Positions 12,619-21,504 of a stretch of DNA of 27,053 nt are shown here, in pieces; within the stretch, counting starts at the first letter, position 1; each line of letters starts with the position of its first letter. The translations under genes and the position numbers were made by a program. The notes under the pieces were generated by a model that did not search any database, was not told the origin of the DNA, and was given only the letters and a program-made list of their open reading frames with translations. The stretch comes from Schoenoplectus triqueter (lineage: Eukaryota > Streptophyta > Magnoliopsida > Poales > Cyperaceae): the NCBI GenBank assembly GCA_964058805.1, contig CAXKVV010001018.1, positions 1 to 27,053 of the forward strand. The letters run 5' to 3'.

Positions 12619-13268
12619 TTTAGGCCGTAAATGAGTTGAGTTCGTATGAGCTGTGCTAAGTTTAAGCTCACTTTATGAAAAATTGAGTAGAGTTGAGTTA
12701 AGCTCACGAAATATTTCGAGTTGAAAATTTTAACTCAAATTTGACTCATTACTATTCGAGTTAGCTCACAAAACTAATACATATGTGTTGACTCTATTTG
12801 ATATTTAAATTTAGTACATCTACAAACTATAAAGTTGATACATCTAGAAAACTAGTATAAGAGTTGGTACAAAATTGATATATCAATAAATTATATTTTT
12901 AATGATATCTTCGCTGCATTATTTTGAATGGATGAACCATTAAAAAACTATTGAGTCAGATATACAAATTTAGTCACGAGCGAGTAAAAAACGTCATTAA
13001 ATTTTTGACATAGTAAGATGGTGAGAGATAATGAGAGATGAGTTATCGGATTAGAGTTCGGTAGAAAAAATATATAAAATATTTTTTATTCGAGCTGAGT
13101 TGAGCCACGAGTTGAGCTAACCCAACTCAAACTCGGCTCATTTAGCTACCGAGTCAGATTAGTTTGAGTCAAATTAGCTCGAATCAAATTAGTTCGACCC
13201 AAATTAGTTCGAACTCGAGCCGAACCCGAGCTGAATCACGAGCCCGAGCTTTTTTGTACAGCCCTAAA
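12619..13268. mobile_element. GAGTT/GAGCC-word nonautonomous element (650 bp)
   Basis: Starts TTTAGGCCGTAAATGAG and ends TGTACAGCCCTAAA, so the outer ends are short imperfect inverted repeats. GGCAA stands immediately before the left end (12614-12618) and immediately after the right end (13269-13273), a 5-bp target-site duplication. Both ends carry GAGTTGAG, GAGCT, CGAGC and ACTCGG words. The centre is AT-rich and noncoding. The superfamily is uncertain, since a 5-bp duplication is not the 8 bp of hAT. Confidence 0.65.
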
Positions 13269-13273
13269 GGCAA

Positions 13274-14072
13274 CCGGCAACATGAGAATACAACATCAAT
13301 AAATATTCATCCTATTCTAGAACAATAGATCAAAAATAAATAAAAAATATTTCTTTAAATAGAAGTAATTATGTTTATTAAACAGGACAGTTTACGGAGC
13401 ACCAGCGGACAGCGGTTTAAGCCTACATATATGAAATTTGACATATTATGAAATTAAGTTGTAAGTTGCATCATTACTATTCTTATTTTGGATTCAAGAT
13501 CAGGGATATCTTGTTAAACACTGTTTGTTGCATTTGTTTTGATGAACTTTCCTTATACAAACTAATCAATTAATTAATGAAGACAATTCTTTTAATTATC
13601 ATTTTTTAATTTCTCAAATTTATGGTTTTATTAGACATGTACTAGACATGAACATGAGCACTTTTTATCATCAAGATGTGATTTAATTCAAGATGATGAA
13701 CAAGATCAAAACGATGATTAATTACTTTGATGACGCAATTTGGATGCATTGTATATATCCTAATATGGTTTAAATACAACTTTTGTTTTGCTGTTTTTAG
13801 TTTGAGAGATACTCTTAGAGCAAAGGACATGGTTTAAATCATAAATATGAAGAAGGAGGACAACTAAAAGTATAATTGGATTGTTAATTTATTTTTTATC
13901 TTTTCTATTTCGTATTTCGTATTTTTTTGGAACTTCAATCTGTAACACAGTCCACAATCACCTTAAATTTCTTGATCAAGAAATTTTGTACATCAAGCTC
14001 ATCTTCTTTGTGCTTGTTGTACATGATGACTTCATTTACTGTGCAGCCTACTGCGGTTGTGCATGGATTGAT
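13274..14072. other. intergenic DNA between two elements
   Basis: AT-rich, with no convincing gene. A + frame from 13881 runs through the left terminal repeat of the next element and has no recognisable motif. Confidence 0.5.
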
Positions 14073-14080
14073 GTGTTAAG

Positions 14081-14611
14081 TAGGGGTGTGCAAACGGTTG
14101 GTTCGGTTCAAACCGAAATAATTATATGCATCCAAAGTTTTTTTCGGTTTGTCAAATTATGAACCGAACCAAACTTCTAAAAATATTAACCGAATAAACC
14201 GAAAACCGAATAAACCGAATTTTTTTTCGGTTTATTCGGTTAAACCGAACTTGTATCATATAAAGAGAGAAAAAAAATCAAATGTTATAAAAATTGATAG
14301 AAGAAATAAATAGTAAAAAGGATAAAATAAATAATTAAATAAAACTTATAAAAAATAAATATATTCGGATTATCTTTGATATAATCCTTATTTATATCAA
14401 GTAAAATAAAATTATTTGAAAAACTTTGGACTATTCGGTTTATTCGGTTTATCCGATTTAGGGAAAACAAAACCGAACCAAAGAACAAAAACCGAATTAG
14501 CTAAAATTTTTAACCGAACCGAAATTTTTAAACCGAAAAACCGAACCAAATGGTCCAAAATTTAACGGTTCGGTTCAAAACTAATTAAACCGATCCGTTT
14601 GCACACCCCTA
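14081..14611. mobile_element. nonautonomous hAT element (531 bp) with intact ends
   Basis: TAGGGGTGTGCAAACGG at the left end and its exact complement at the right end form perfect 17-bp terminal inverted repeats. GTGTTAAG at 14073-14080 and 14612-14619 is a perfect 8-bp target-site duplication, diagnostic of hAT transposons. The interior lacks a transposase and is packed with AACCGAA, CGGTT and TTCGG words. The known Ac transposase site AAACGG is present in both terminal repeats. The perfect ends suggest a fairly recent insertion. Confidence 0.9.
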
Positions 14612-14619
14612 GTGTTAAG

Positions 14620-15110
14620 GACGTACTCGAATTTCTCATATCTTAGTATGATTGTGAGCGCACGGAACATATTAGTAAGAGTTTCTTTAGTCATGTGCTA
14701 CAACGTTTAAAATGTAAAGATTTTTAGCTTTATTCATGTAATGTCTTATTTCAAATAAAAGTCTCACTACAAATTTGTTCTATTCCCGTTTGTAGTTAGG
14801 ACCAAGATCCCTATTTTCACTGATAATCAAGTTATCGTTGAATAACTCATTTATTAATTATCTTAGGTAAGCAACTCTTTGCTAATCACATCTCTATGTG
14901 ATTCTTGGTTTCGTTAAACATCACATGTTTTAACAAAACTTTGCCCCAAGCCCAAAACTATTTTGGAAATCATTGGTAAGTAACCTGTTTACCCTTGAAA
15001 AATTTCAAGGATGAATAGATGAATAAATGAAATAAATTGATGATAAATCATAAAAAAGGGGAAGAAGAGAGAGAGCAGTGGAAAGGTGGCACACTGATCA
15101 GGAAAAGTCG
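14620..15110. other. intergenic DNA, purine-rich at its right end
   Basis: No gene seen. A purine-rich run (about 15050-15078) marks the switch from AT-rich flank to the repeat-built region that follows. Confidence 0.45.
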
Positions 15111-15172
15111 CTGCATAATCCCGGAACAAATCCATTAGTCCCACAATGGGATGCTGAGCGCAAAGTGAAGAG

Positions 15173-15180
15173 TATAAATA
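15173..15180 (+). promoter_or_regulatory. TATA box, module 1
   Basis: TATAAATA followed by CCCC, 37 bp before the first arm of the hairpin, which would therefore begin close to a transcript start. Confidence 0.5.
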
Positions 15181-15209
15181 CCCCGCTATTCTCTATCCAC
15201 TCAGCATGT

Positions 15210-15257
15210 GTGACACCCAAGAAGATCGAGGGAGAGAGGAGACCTCTTGGGTGTCAC
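15210..15257 (+). repeat. 13-bp perfect hairpin, module 1
   Basis: GTGACACCCAAGA (15210-15222) and TCTTGGGTGTCAC (15245-15257) pair perfectly around a 22-nt purine-rich loop. CATG sequences outside them can extend the stem with a bulge. Confidence 0.85.
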
Positions 15258-15419
15258 CATGTGATTTTATCTTTTCTGACAAGTGGGGCCCACATGGCAG
15301 TCCCTTATGAGCAGCTCCAATGACATGGACCTAGCCTATTTTTGTTAAGAAAGCTAACCAACCCGGAACAGAGGTTAAGCATTAATCCCACAATGAAATA
15401 ATATGGTGAAAGACGAGGA

Positions 15420-15427
15420 TATAAATA
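15420..15427 (+). promoter_or_regulatory. TATA box, module 2
   Basis: TATAAATA followed by CCCC, 34 bp before the module 2 hairpin; equivalent to the box at 15173. Confidence 0.5.
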
Positions 15428-15453
15428 CCCCACCACCTCCTACTCATTCGAGG

Positions 15454-15506
15454 TGGCTGACCCTCGGGAGATTTAGGAGAGAGAAAATCTCTTGATGGGT
15501 CAGCCA
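15454..15506 (+). repeat. about 20-bp hairpin, module 2
   Basis: TGGCTGACCC (15454-15463) pairs with GGGTCAGCCA (15497-15506). The inner TCGGGAGATTT pairs with AAATCTCTTGA through two G-T pairs and one bulged base. The loop is about 10 nt. It occupies the place of the module 1 hairpin but with different arms. Confidence 0.85.
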
Positions 15507-15787
15507 TTTGATTACATTTTATCTGACAAGTGGGACCCACCTGGCAGTCCCTTGCAGATGAATCTAACAACATAGCCTATCTGATGAGTCACCATGTGAC
15601 CATTTTCACTGACAGGTGGGCCCCACACCTCAGTGACCTATTGAAGGAGTCAGAATTGAACCCTAGAAATCTGCCTTTGAAGCTAACCCTAGAAAGGAGC
15701 TGAAGCAGTATAATCCCTATGCTACATGAAATGATGTCAATGCCAAGCTAGCATTTTGATGCAACTAGTCATGAGAAATTCCAAATG

Positions 15788-16030
15788 TGATTTTGCTTTC
15801 AAGGCTGACCTGGTGCCAAAGCTGCGAGCAACCACCTAACCATGCTCTGATTTGTGTCAATTACTGATAAGTAGTCAGTTCTTTGACCAAGTCACCCTCA
15901 TGTTAAGGGATTGAAAGTCAATTTCACAAGACTGATCAGGTGCCAAAGCTGGGAGCAACCACCTGATCAGGTCTAGATTTGTATTAATTGCTGATAAGTA
16001 GTCAGCATTTGATCAAATCAAGCCCTAATG
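15788..16030. repeat. 127-bp tandem duplication with inverted repeat
   Basis: GGTGCCAAAGCTG, GAGCAACCACCT, GATTTGT.T.AATT and CTGATAAGTAGTCAG recur with a period of 127 bp. In the second copy CTGATCAGGTG (15932-15942) and CACCTGATCAG (15960-15970) form a perfect 11-bp inverted repeat. In the first copy the equivalent arms pair only partly. Confidence 0.8.
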
Positions 16031-17135
16031 AATATCAATATAAGTCTAATTGGTATTTAGTTAGGATGGTTTCTGCAAGAGAGAGGTAATTGGCAGAGAC
16101 ATTGAGCTACAATTGAGATCAGGGATTAATTCATAAAGAATAATAGGGTTTTATGAATAAAAGAATTTTTAATCCAGAGAAGGAAGGGTAAAAATGGAAT
16201 TAAAAATTACAGGGGTGATCATCATGAATTTAGGGATTTTTGGTGAAATTTTCATGATTTTTGGATAAGTGGAGCTATCAGAATAAATTCAGGGAAAATA
16301 AGGGCAGAATAAATGAATTAATCAAAGGCTGAGATTTGATCAGAGCAGTTCTGGGTGCAAGTTGGGGATAACAGCAGCTCTGGGTACAAACTGGGTACAA
16401 GAAACACAGGAGGTATAAAATAATCGAAGAGAGAGGGTGTGCCACGTGGCAGCCTCTCATTGGGCCATGTCAGCAAGTGGGCCCCACCCTGGTATGAGTC
16501 ACTGACAGGTGGGCCCCACCTTAGTGCCACGTGGCAGACAGCCAGTGGGCCACCTCACCACCCTAGTGCCACATGGCACCACACCAGAGGTCCACTTAAC
16601 CCAACCCTATGCCACATGGCACAGCCAGAGGAGGCCACCTCAATACTACACAGACACATGGCAGCATCTTGAGCCACCACATCATCACTTGAGCCACATG
16701 GCTATCTGTGAGTGGTCCACACCAGCAAGGAGCATGACAAATGGCAGCAGCAGAGTGAGCCACCTCAACACCTGAGTGCCACATGGCTCTCCCCTATTGG
16801 TCCACCTCAGCCATGTGGGCCCCACCATACTACAATATGACTGACATGTGGGCCCCACTAACATGCCACGTGGCAAGCTGTGACAGAGCCACCTTGACAT
16901 TCACATAACACATGGCAGTTCATCAGGCCATACACATCAGCAGACACAATCCTATTCATTCACACATGGCAGTTGCCTATTGGATAAAGTCAGCACAGTG
17001 GACCCTGCCTAGTGCCATGTGGCATCCACAGATCAATACACAGTCAGCAATAATTACTGACTAATCACGGCTTAATCATACATCTAACCCTATCACAATG
17101 TGCCATGTCAGCTTGATTATCCATAAGATGCTGAC

Positions 17136-17151
17136 TGGTGGGGGCCAATTG
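17136..17151 (+). other. possible polypurine tract / 3' LTR edge
   Basis: ACTGGTGGGGGCC then AATTGTAAGAG resembles the G-rich tract and TGT start at the left edge of a 3' LTR. It lies where the word array ends. No second LTR copy or target-site duplication was found to support it. Confidence 0.25.
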
Positions 17152-17254
17152 TAAGAGAATGAGACAGAGGCGCAGATTAACAGTCATGAACCAGCCTCAT
17201 GCGAATAAGAAGCAAAATTTAAATCAAAAGAGAAAAGAGAAGAACAAACCTGGA

Positions 17255-17395
17255 CCTTGCGCCGTCCCTCTCTGACAGATCTCTCCCGGAAGCTTTGGTC
17301 CACATGCGCCATGTGCACCCGCAGACGGCTCTCCCCTCTCCCTTCTTCCTCTCTTCCTCTTCCTTCCGCGCGATGGAGAAGAAGGCGCCATTGTT
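17255..17395. other. GC-rich island, possible captured exon fragment
   Basis: A GC-rich block of about 140 bp within AT-richer DNA. On the minus strand an ATG (about 17390) in good context opens a basic, Ser/Arg-rich frame that approaches a CAG/GTTTGT donor-like site. On the plus strand a pyrimidine-rich stretch leads to an ATG at 17372 with a 37-codon frame. Neither translation is recognisable, so no gene is called. Confidence 0.25.
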
Positions 17396-17927
17396 GAATA
17401 GAGTCAAATGCAGCTTCTTTCTTCAAAATTCCTTCACACAGAGCTATGTAACATGGATTAAAGCTTGTATGAGTGATCAATTTTGAAAATTGAGAAGAAA
17501 CAGTGAGTAATCGGTTGAAGCAATTGGCGGAATTGAAATTGGGACTAACCTTTGTGAAGAGGCAGGAGACAAATTGATCACTTGTACACCTTCCTACTAC
17601 TTAGGCGATCTTGTTTGAGTGCAAAGACAGTATCTTTGGAAGCTCTAAGCCGATGTTCCACCAGATCACCATTAGAGGCCGAGATTAGTAATGGAGAAGT
17701 GGTGATGGAGCATGCTATTGATCATAGGAGTGTGAAGGATCGAGTTCTAGAGTTAAAATGATGAATTTAGAGACTGCAAATAGAAGGATTGATGAAGGGA
17801 AGGTGAGGTGGCAATGGAGACCCGATTTGAAGGCTTAGAAGTGGAAAATGGGTTTAAAGTGATTAACAGAACCTCTACATCGACTCAATTGATTTATAGG
17901 AGTATGGGATGGATGTTAGAACTCTCA

Positions 17928-17950
17928 GAATGTTCTAGAAAGCTCTGGAA
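17928..17950. promoter_or_regulatory. heat-shock element, five-unit
   Basis: GAA..TTC..GAA..CTC..GAA at exact 5-bp spacing. Units 1, 2, 3 and 5 are perfect and unit 4 has one mismatch. The HSF-binding consensus (known) is alternating GAA and TTC with two-base gaps, and three units suffice. It stands about 230 bp upstream of a CCAAT/TATA promoter. Confidence 0.65.
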
Positions 17951-18157
17951 ACATGGGAGACCCGAGTGATAGGGGTGAGTGGCAAAGGAGTAAATAGAAA
18001 GAAGATTTAACTGACTCTAACAACCTAGAACTGTCAAGGGTTGACTCAAGTCAATGGATTAGCTAAAAAGAAACACAATTTGATCCTAACCATTGAATAA
18101 GAAGCAATCAAGGGATGAGATTAATTGAGAAGCATAATCCGGCCACTAATGATGGAA

Positions 18158-18189
18158 CCAATCACAATTAAGCAAAATGTCTATATAAA
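18158..18189 (+). promoter_or_regulatory. CCAAT and TATA promoter
   Basis: CCAAT at 18158-18162 and TATATAA at 18182-18188 are correctly ordered on the plus strand. A GA-rich, leader-like stretch (about 18205-18310) follows, but no coding frame of note opens afterwards before 20.8 kb. An LTR promoter or a noncoding transcript is more likely than a protein gene. Confidence 0.5.
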
Positions 18190-18554
18190 CCTTCTGTTAA
18201 CAATGAGAAAAGAGGGGAGATTAGAAAGCAAGAAGAGAAATTAAAAGAAAATAGCAACAGAGAGAGAAAGAGTTAGCAAAAGAAAAAGAAAAGAGAGAGA
18301 AACAGTGAAGAACTCAATCAATTCAAGGTTAGATCTTGATCAGTTACTCATTCATCTCAGGAGGCATCAAAGTTAGGTAATTGTTGCTAATTGTGTGATT
18401 AGTAGAAAGATTAATATAGAAAATAGACAATTTGTTGAATTCTTTGAATTTCTTTGCTATTTATCGATTTTGTTGCTTTCTTCTACCTCTGTTCTTCCTT
18501 TTTAGTTCCCTTGTCACTTCTGATATTGAGCATGCTGAGAGTGAGTGAGATAGG

Positions 18555-18658
18555 ATTCGGTTGAAGGGTTTTTGTAACCCTCCCGAATAGTATTCAAAAG
18601 AAATTAATATGAATTGTAATTGAGATCAATTGAAGGGTTTGTGTAACCCTCTTGGCTC
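18555..18658 (+). repeat. pair of two-tier hairpins
   Basis: Both have inner arms AGGGTT and AACCCT around 5-nt loops (TTTGT, TGTGT), preceded by TTGA. The outer arms differ: ATTCGG with CCGAAT in the first (18555-18588), GAG..CAA with TTG..CTC in the second (18622-18658). Each outer pair is complementary. Confidence 0.75.
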
Positions 18659-19054
18659 TATTACAAGCTTACTTGACTAGTTAGAAGTTCAATTGGGTGA
18701 GAATTATAACTGAATTGATAATAGTTTGATTTGTTCGGTTGAAAATTCATTCCCTTATATAGCAACTTGAAATCCATATTCAATTCACGATTAGAATCAT
18801 GATACAATTTAGATAAGGTTGTGCAGAGGTATGATGTATATATATTACTTATTTATAAAGCTCTGGTAATTAAAATCGCAACTAATCTCGCGACTGGTAC
18901 TGAACTGCTTCAATTACTTTTGAATCTTCATTGCAATTCAAGCTATCTACTCGCAAATAACTAAGTAATCATGCTAATTATGTCATGGCGATGAGGTATA
19001 ACATAAGAATCGCAAGAATCAATGCTCAATTTGATCGATAAATCCATTTAATCC

Positions 19055-19070
19055 AACTCGGTACCGAGTT
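19055..19070. repeat. perfect 16-bp palindrome
   Basis: AACTCGGTACCGAGTT is its own reverse complement. CGGTACCG occurs again at 19089-19096. Confidence 0.9.
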
Positions 19071-19357
19071 GTATCACTGTACCGAAATCGGTACCGGCAT
19101 TCTTGATAATTCACCGTATAGATTTTTAATCAAGAGGTATCATTATGTTTTTACTACTTAGACAATGCTAAGATTGTCGGCTGATCATCGATCGGAGTTC
19201 CCGATCACCGGAAACCACCACCTAGCACGAATCCTGACGACGGGATAAGTCAGAGGCTTAGCAGGATCATCTCGCACGAATACTAAAGCGCCTACCAATC
19301 TTGAAGATTCTTTAATGGGTGAGATCCATCAAGAGTTCGGAAATTTAAACGGGGAAA

Positions 19358-19475
19358 GGATCTGGGCCGTAGATCCATTAAACACGTATCTTAAACTAAT
19401 CTGGCGGCCCAAATAAGAACAGATTTAAATAAAAGATAGGTGCTGATCTTGATACAGATCTGGCGGCCCAGATTA
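19358..19475. repeat. small hairpins with GGCGGCCC loops
   Basis: GGATCT and AGATCC (19358-19376) pair around GGGCCGT. ATCTGG and CCAGAT pair around CGGC near 19459-19474. CTGGCGGCCCA occurs at about 19401 and 19460. No coding sequence. Confidence 0.6.
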
Positions 19476-19479
19476 GGCC

Positions 19480-20683
19480 CATTAATTAGATAATAACAGA
19501 ATAATAATAATATAGAATAAATAAATGATTTGAAAATGTTCTTGAACTCCAAATTGACTCAAATTTGTTTCTAAAGTTTCCTTATTTTTCATATTATTTT
19601 TCTATACAATAATATTCCAGTTTTAGAAATATAATCATGATAAAACAATTTAAAAGCAAAATACATCACATATATTGGTATATTTGACTTAGCTTTGACT
19701 TGCCATTTTAAATACTATAAAAATTCTAAAAATACAAATAAAAATCATAAATAATAACTAGATATATTTTAGTGATTTTTCAAGTGATTTTCCATTAAAT
19801 AATAATGATGATAGTAATATGCTATAATAAACAATGAGATTAGCTATATTCCTTGATAAATAAAAAATATATGAATAATAATGGATATTATGTTGATATT
19901 TTCTGTAAAAGAATAATAAAAATAAATAGCACAAAAATACAAAAATATAATACCATGGTAATAAATAGTAAAATACATTTTCTTTTATAATAAAGAATGA
20001 TAATATAGTTTTATAATATGAATTGTATTTCTTTTGATTTTTCTATACAAATATACAATAAAAATACTTTTGATGAATAAAATGTAATAAAAATAATAAT
20101 TGTAATAAAAACATAATGAATTTTATCTCTTATGACTATTTTCAACTAATAATAAAAAAATCTTATATTTTTCTATAGATAATAAATAGGAATAATAGAA
20201 ATAGATATGATGAATAGTATAATAAATAGGATAGAATATTAGTAATGATTTCTTTTAGCTATTATAGATATAAAAAAAATAATAATAAAAAAAATAATAA
20301 TAATAAAAAATATAATAATAGTAAAATAGTATAGCTAACCATCTTTTAATTTTGTAAATAATTCTTACATAATGAATAGTATTGCAATATAATAGAATAT
20401 AATAACAAAATTCTATTACTCTGGCATTATAAGCATTTTGAAAATATAAATAAAAACATAGCTATCTCATTTTCTATTATTTTTGTAAGTGATTTTCTAC
20501 AAAATAAATAGGGTTTAGAAATAATAAAAAAATAAAAAATTCTATTATTTTAGCCATTATAAAAATCCCAAAAATATTAATAGCTACCCCTTGTCTTATT
20601 ATTTTTGTAAATAATTTTCTACATAGATAAATAGAGTTTAAGAAATAAAAATAATAGTAATAAAAATAATAATAGTAATAAGA

Positions 20684-20736
<53 letters not shown>

Positions 20737-20789
20737 GAATGCATCTTCATAATAAAAGTAATAAATGGGAGATATTATATAATAGACTT
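19480..20789. repeat. extreme AT-rich tract with about 125-bp tandem units
   Basis: Low-complexity AATAAT sequence. Three diverged tandem units begin TAGCTA at 20332, 20459 and 20581. They share TTATTTTTGTAA, TTTTCTACA and AATAGRGTTTA, and the first two also share TTCTATTA..CATTATAA. The tract ends in an AAT microsatellite. No genes. It may belong to the LTR or leader of the neighbouring element, or be flank. Confidence 0.6.
20687..20734. repeat. (AAT)n microsatellite, about 16 units
   Basis: An uninterrupted trinucleotide run of about 48 bp. Confidence 0.85.
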
Positions 20790-20800
20790 TGTGCATTTTA

Positions 20801-21495
20801 GAAATGAATAAACATGCTCACATAAGAAGTGTAGAGCCACGTAAGAATATTTGCACATATGATATAACATTTAGAACGATTAGTCAAGACGAGAACACCT
20901 TGACGGAAGATAAATAAAGTTGCAATGACAGAAGATACGTCGAGACAGGAACATCTTGACGTGAGATGAATAAGGCTCTGATAGCAGCATGAAGAAGTAT
21001 GTCGAGACAGGAACATCTTGACACTTGATGAAGAATAACAAGATACGTCGAGACAGGAACATCTTGACGTAAGATGAATAAGGCTTTGATAGCAGTATGA
21101 GTGAATATGTCGAGACAGGAACATCTTGACGCTTAATGAAGAATAACCAGAGTTGCGACATCAACATGGAGAGATATGTCGACCCTGAGGAAGAAGAACA
21201 TTATGATGTCCTAGATAGGTGACATCTTAATGACTCGCTGCCATGAGCAAGTAACTCATGATTGAATACGCTCACACAAGGGGTGTAGGGCAACATAGTA
21301 ATTTTGCACAAATAATGCAACATGTAGAATGATTAGTCGAGACAAGAACATCTTGACGCTCGCTGAAGGTTGACCAAAGCTACGACATCAGCATGGAGAG
21401 TTATGTCGACTTTGAAGAAGAAGAACATTACGATGTCCGAACGAAGTGACATCCTAATGACTCGGTGTCATGAACAAGTAATTCATGACCATTTG
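20801..21495 (+). repeat. large tandem duplication in U3
   Basis: Copy A (about 20801-21256) and copy B (about 21257-21495) share the head GCTCACA.AAG..GTGTAG, the middle ATTAGTC.AGAC.AGAACA and the tail from CGACATCA.CATGGAGAG to CATGA.CAAGTAA. Copy A is longer because four extra hairpin units with about 107-bp composite period lie between head and tail. Confidence 0.8.
20883..21357 (+). repeat. hairpin array 1 (six units)
   Basis: Units at 20883, 20937, 21000, 21044, 21108 and 21336 read GTCRAG, a 10-nt loop close to ACAGGAACAT, then CTTGAC. Flanking bases extend some stems with different but complementary pairs: ACGTCGAG with CTTGACGT, and TGTCGAG with CTTGACA. Confidence 0.8.
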
Positions 21496-21504
21496 AGCTG
21501 GCAA

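Larger units (their letters stand above)
15115..15590 (+). repeat. two tandem TATA-plus-hairpin modules
   Basis: Copies at about 15115-15345 and 15360-15590 share, in order: CCCGGAACA, ATCCCACAATG, TATAAATACCCC, a hairpin, ATTTTATC, CTGACAAGTGGG, TGGCAGTCCCTT and TAGCCTAT. The layout resembles a duplicated LTR promoter plus transcript start. The hairpins have different arm sequences but both pair (see findings). No coding sequence. Confidence 0.75.
15277..17145. repeat. array of CCACRTGGCA and GTGGGCCCCAC words
   Basis: About sixteen copies of a GCCACATGGCA or GCCACGTGGCA word and about eight of GTGGGCCCCAC, often preceded by CTGACA, are scattered through this stretch, densest at 16438-17030. 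CACGTG is the G-box core bound by bZIP and bHLH factors. GTGGGNCCCAC is a TCP-factor type site (both known). Both words are near-palindromic. Short frames crossing the array only translate the repeat. It may be a decayed tandem array in a retrotransposon LTR or untranslated region. Confidence 0.75.

Noticed and set aside
11968..12623. GC-rich frames translating to Gly/Arg/Pro repeats
   Set aside because: They only translate the CGGGT word array.
13881..14162. 93-codon plus frame with a faint VDD-like RT motif
   Set aside because: The resemblance to a copia reverse transcriptase is too weak, and the frame runs into the terminal repeat of a DNA element.
15454..15506. microRNA precursor
   Set aside because: The stem is about 20 bp with a short loop, too small for a plant miRNA hairpin, and no known miRNA was recognised.
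16318..16900. overlapping frames rich in His, Trp and Met
   Set aside because: They arise from the repeated CCACATGGCA and GTGGGCCCC words in several frames at once.
17184..17480. 98-codon minus frame over the GC-rich island
   Set aside because: Glu/Arg-rich by composition. A different frame looks as good, so a gene cannot be called.
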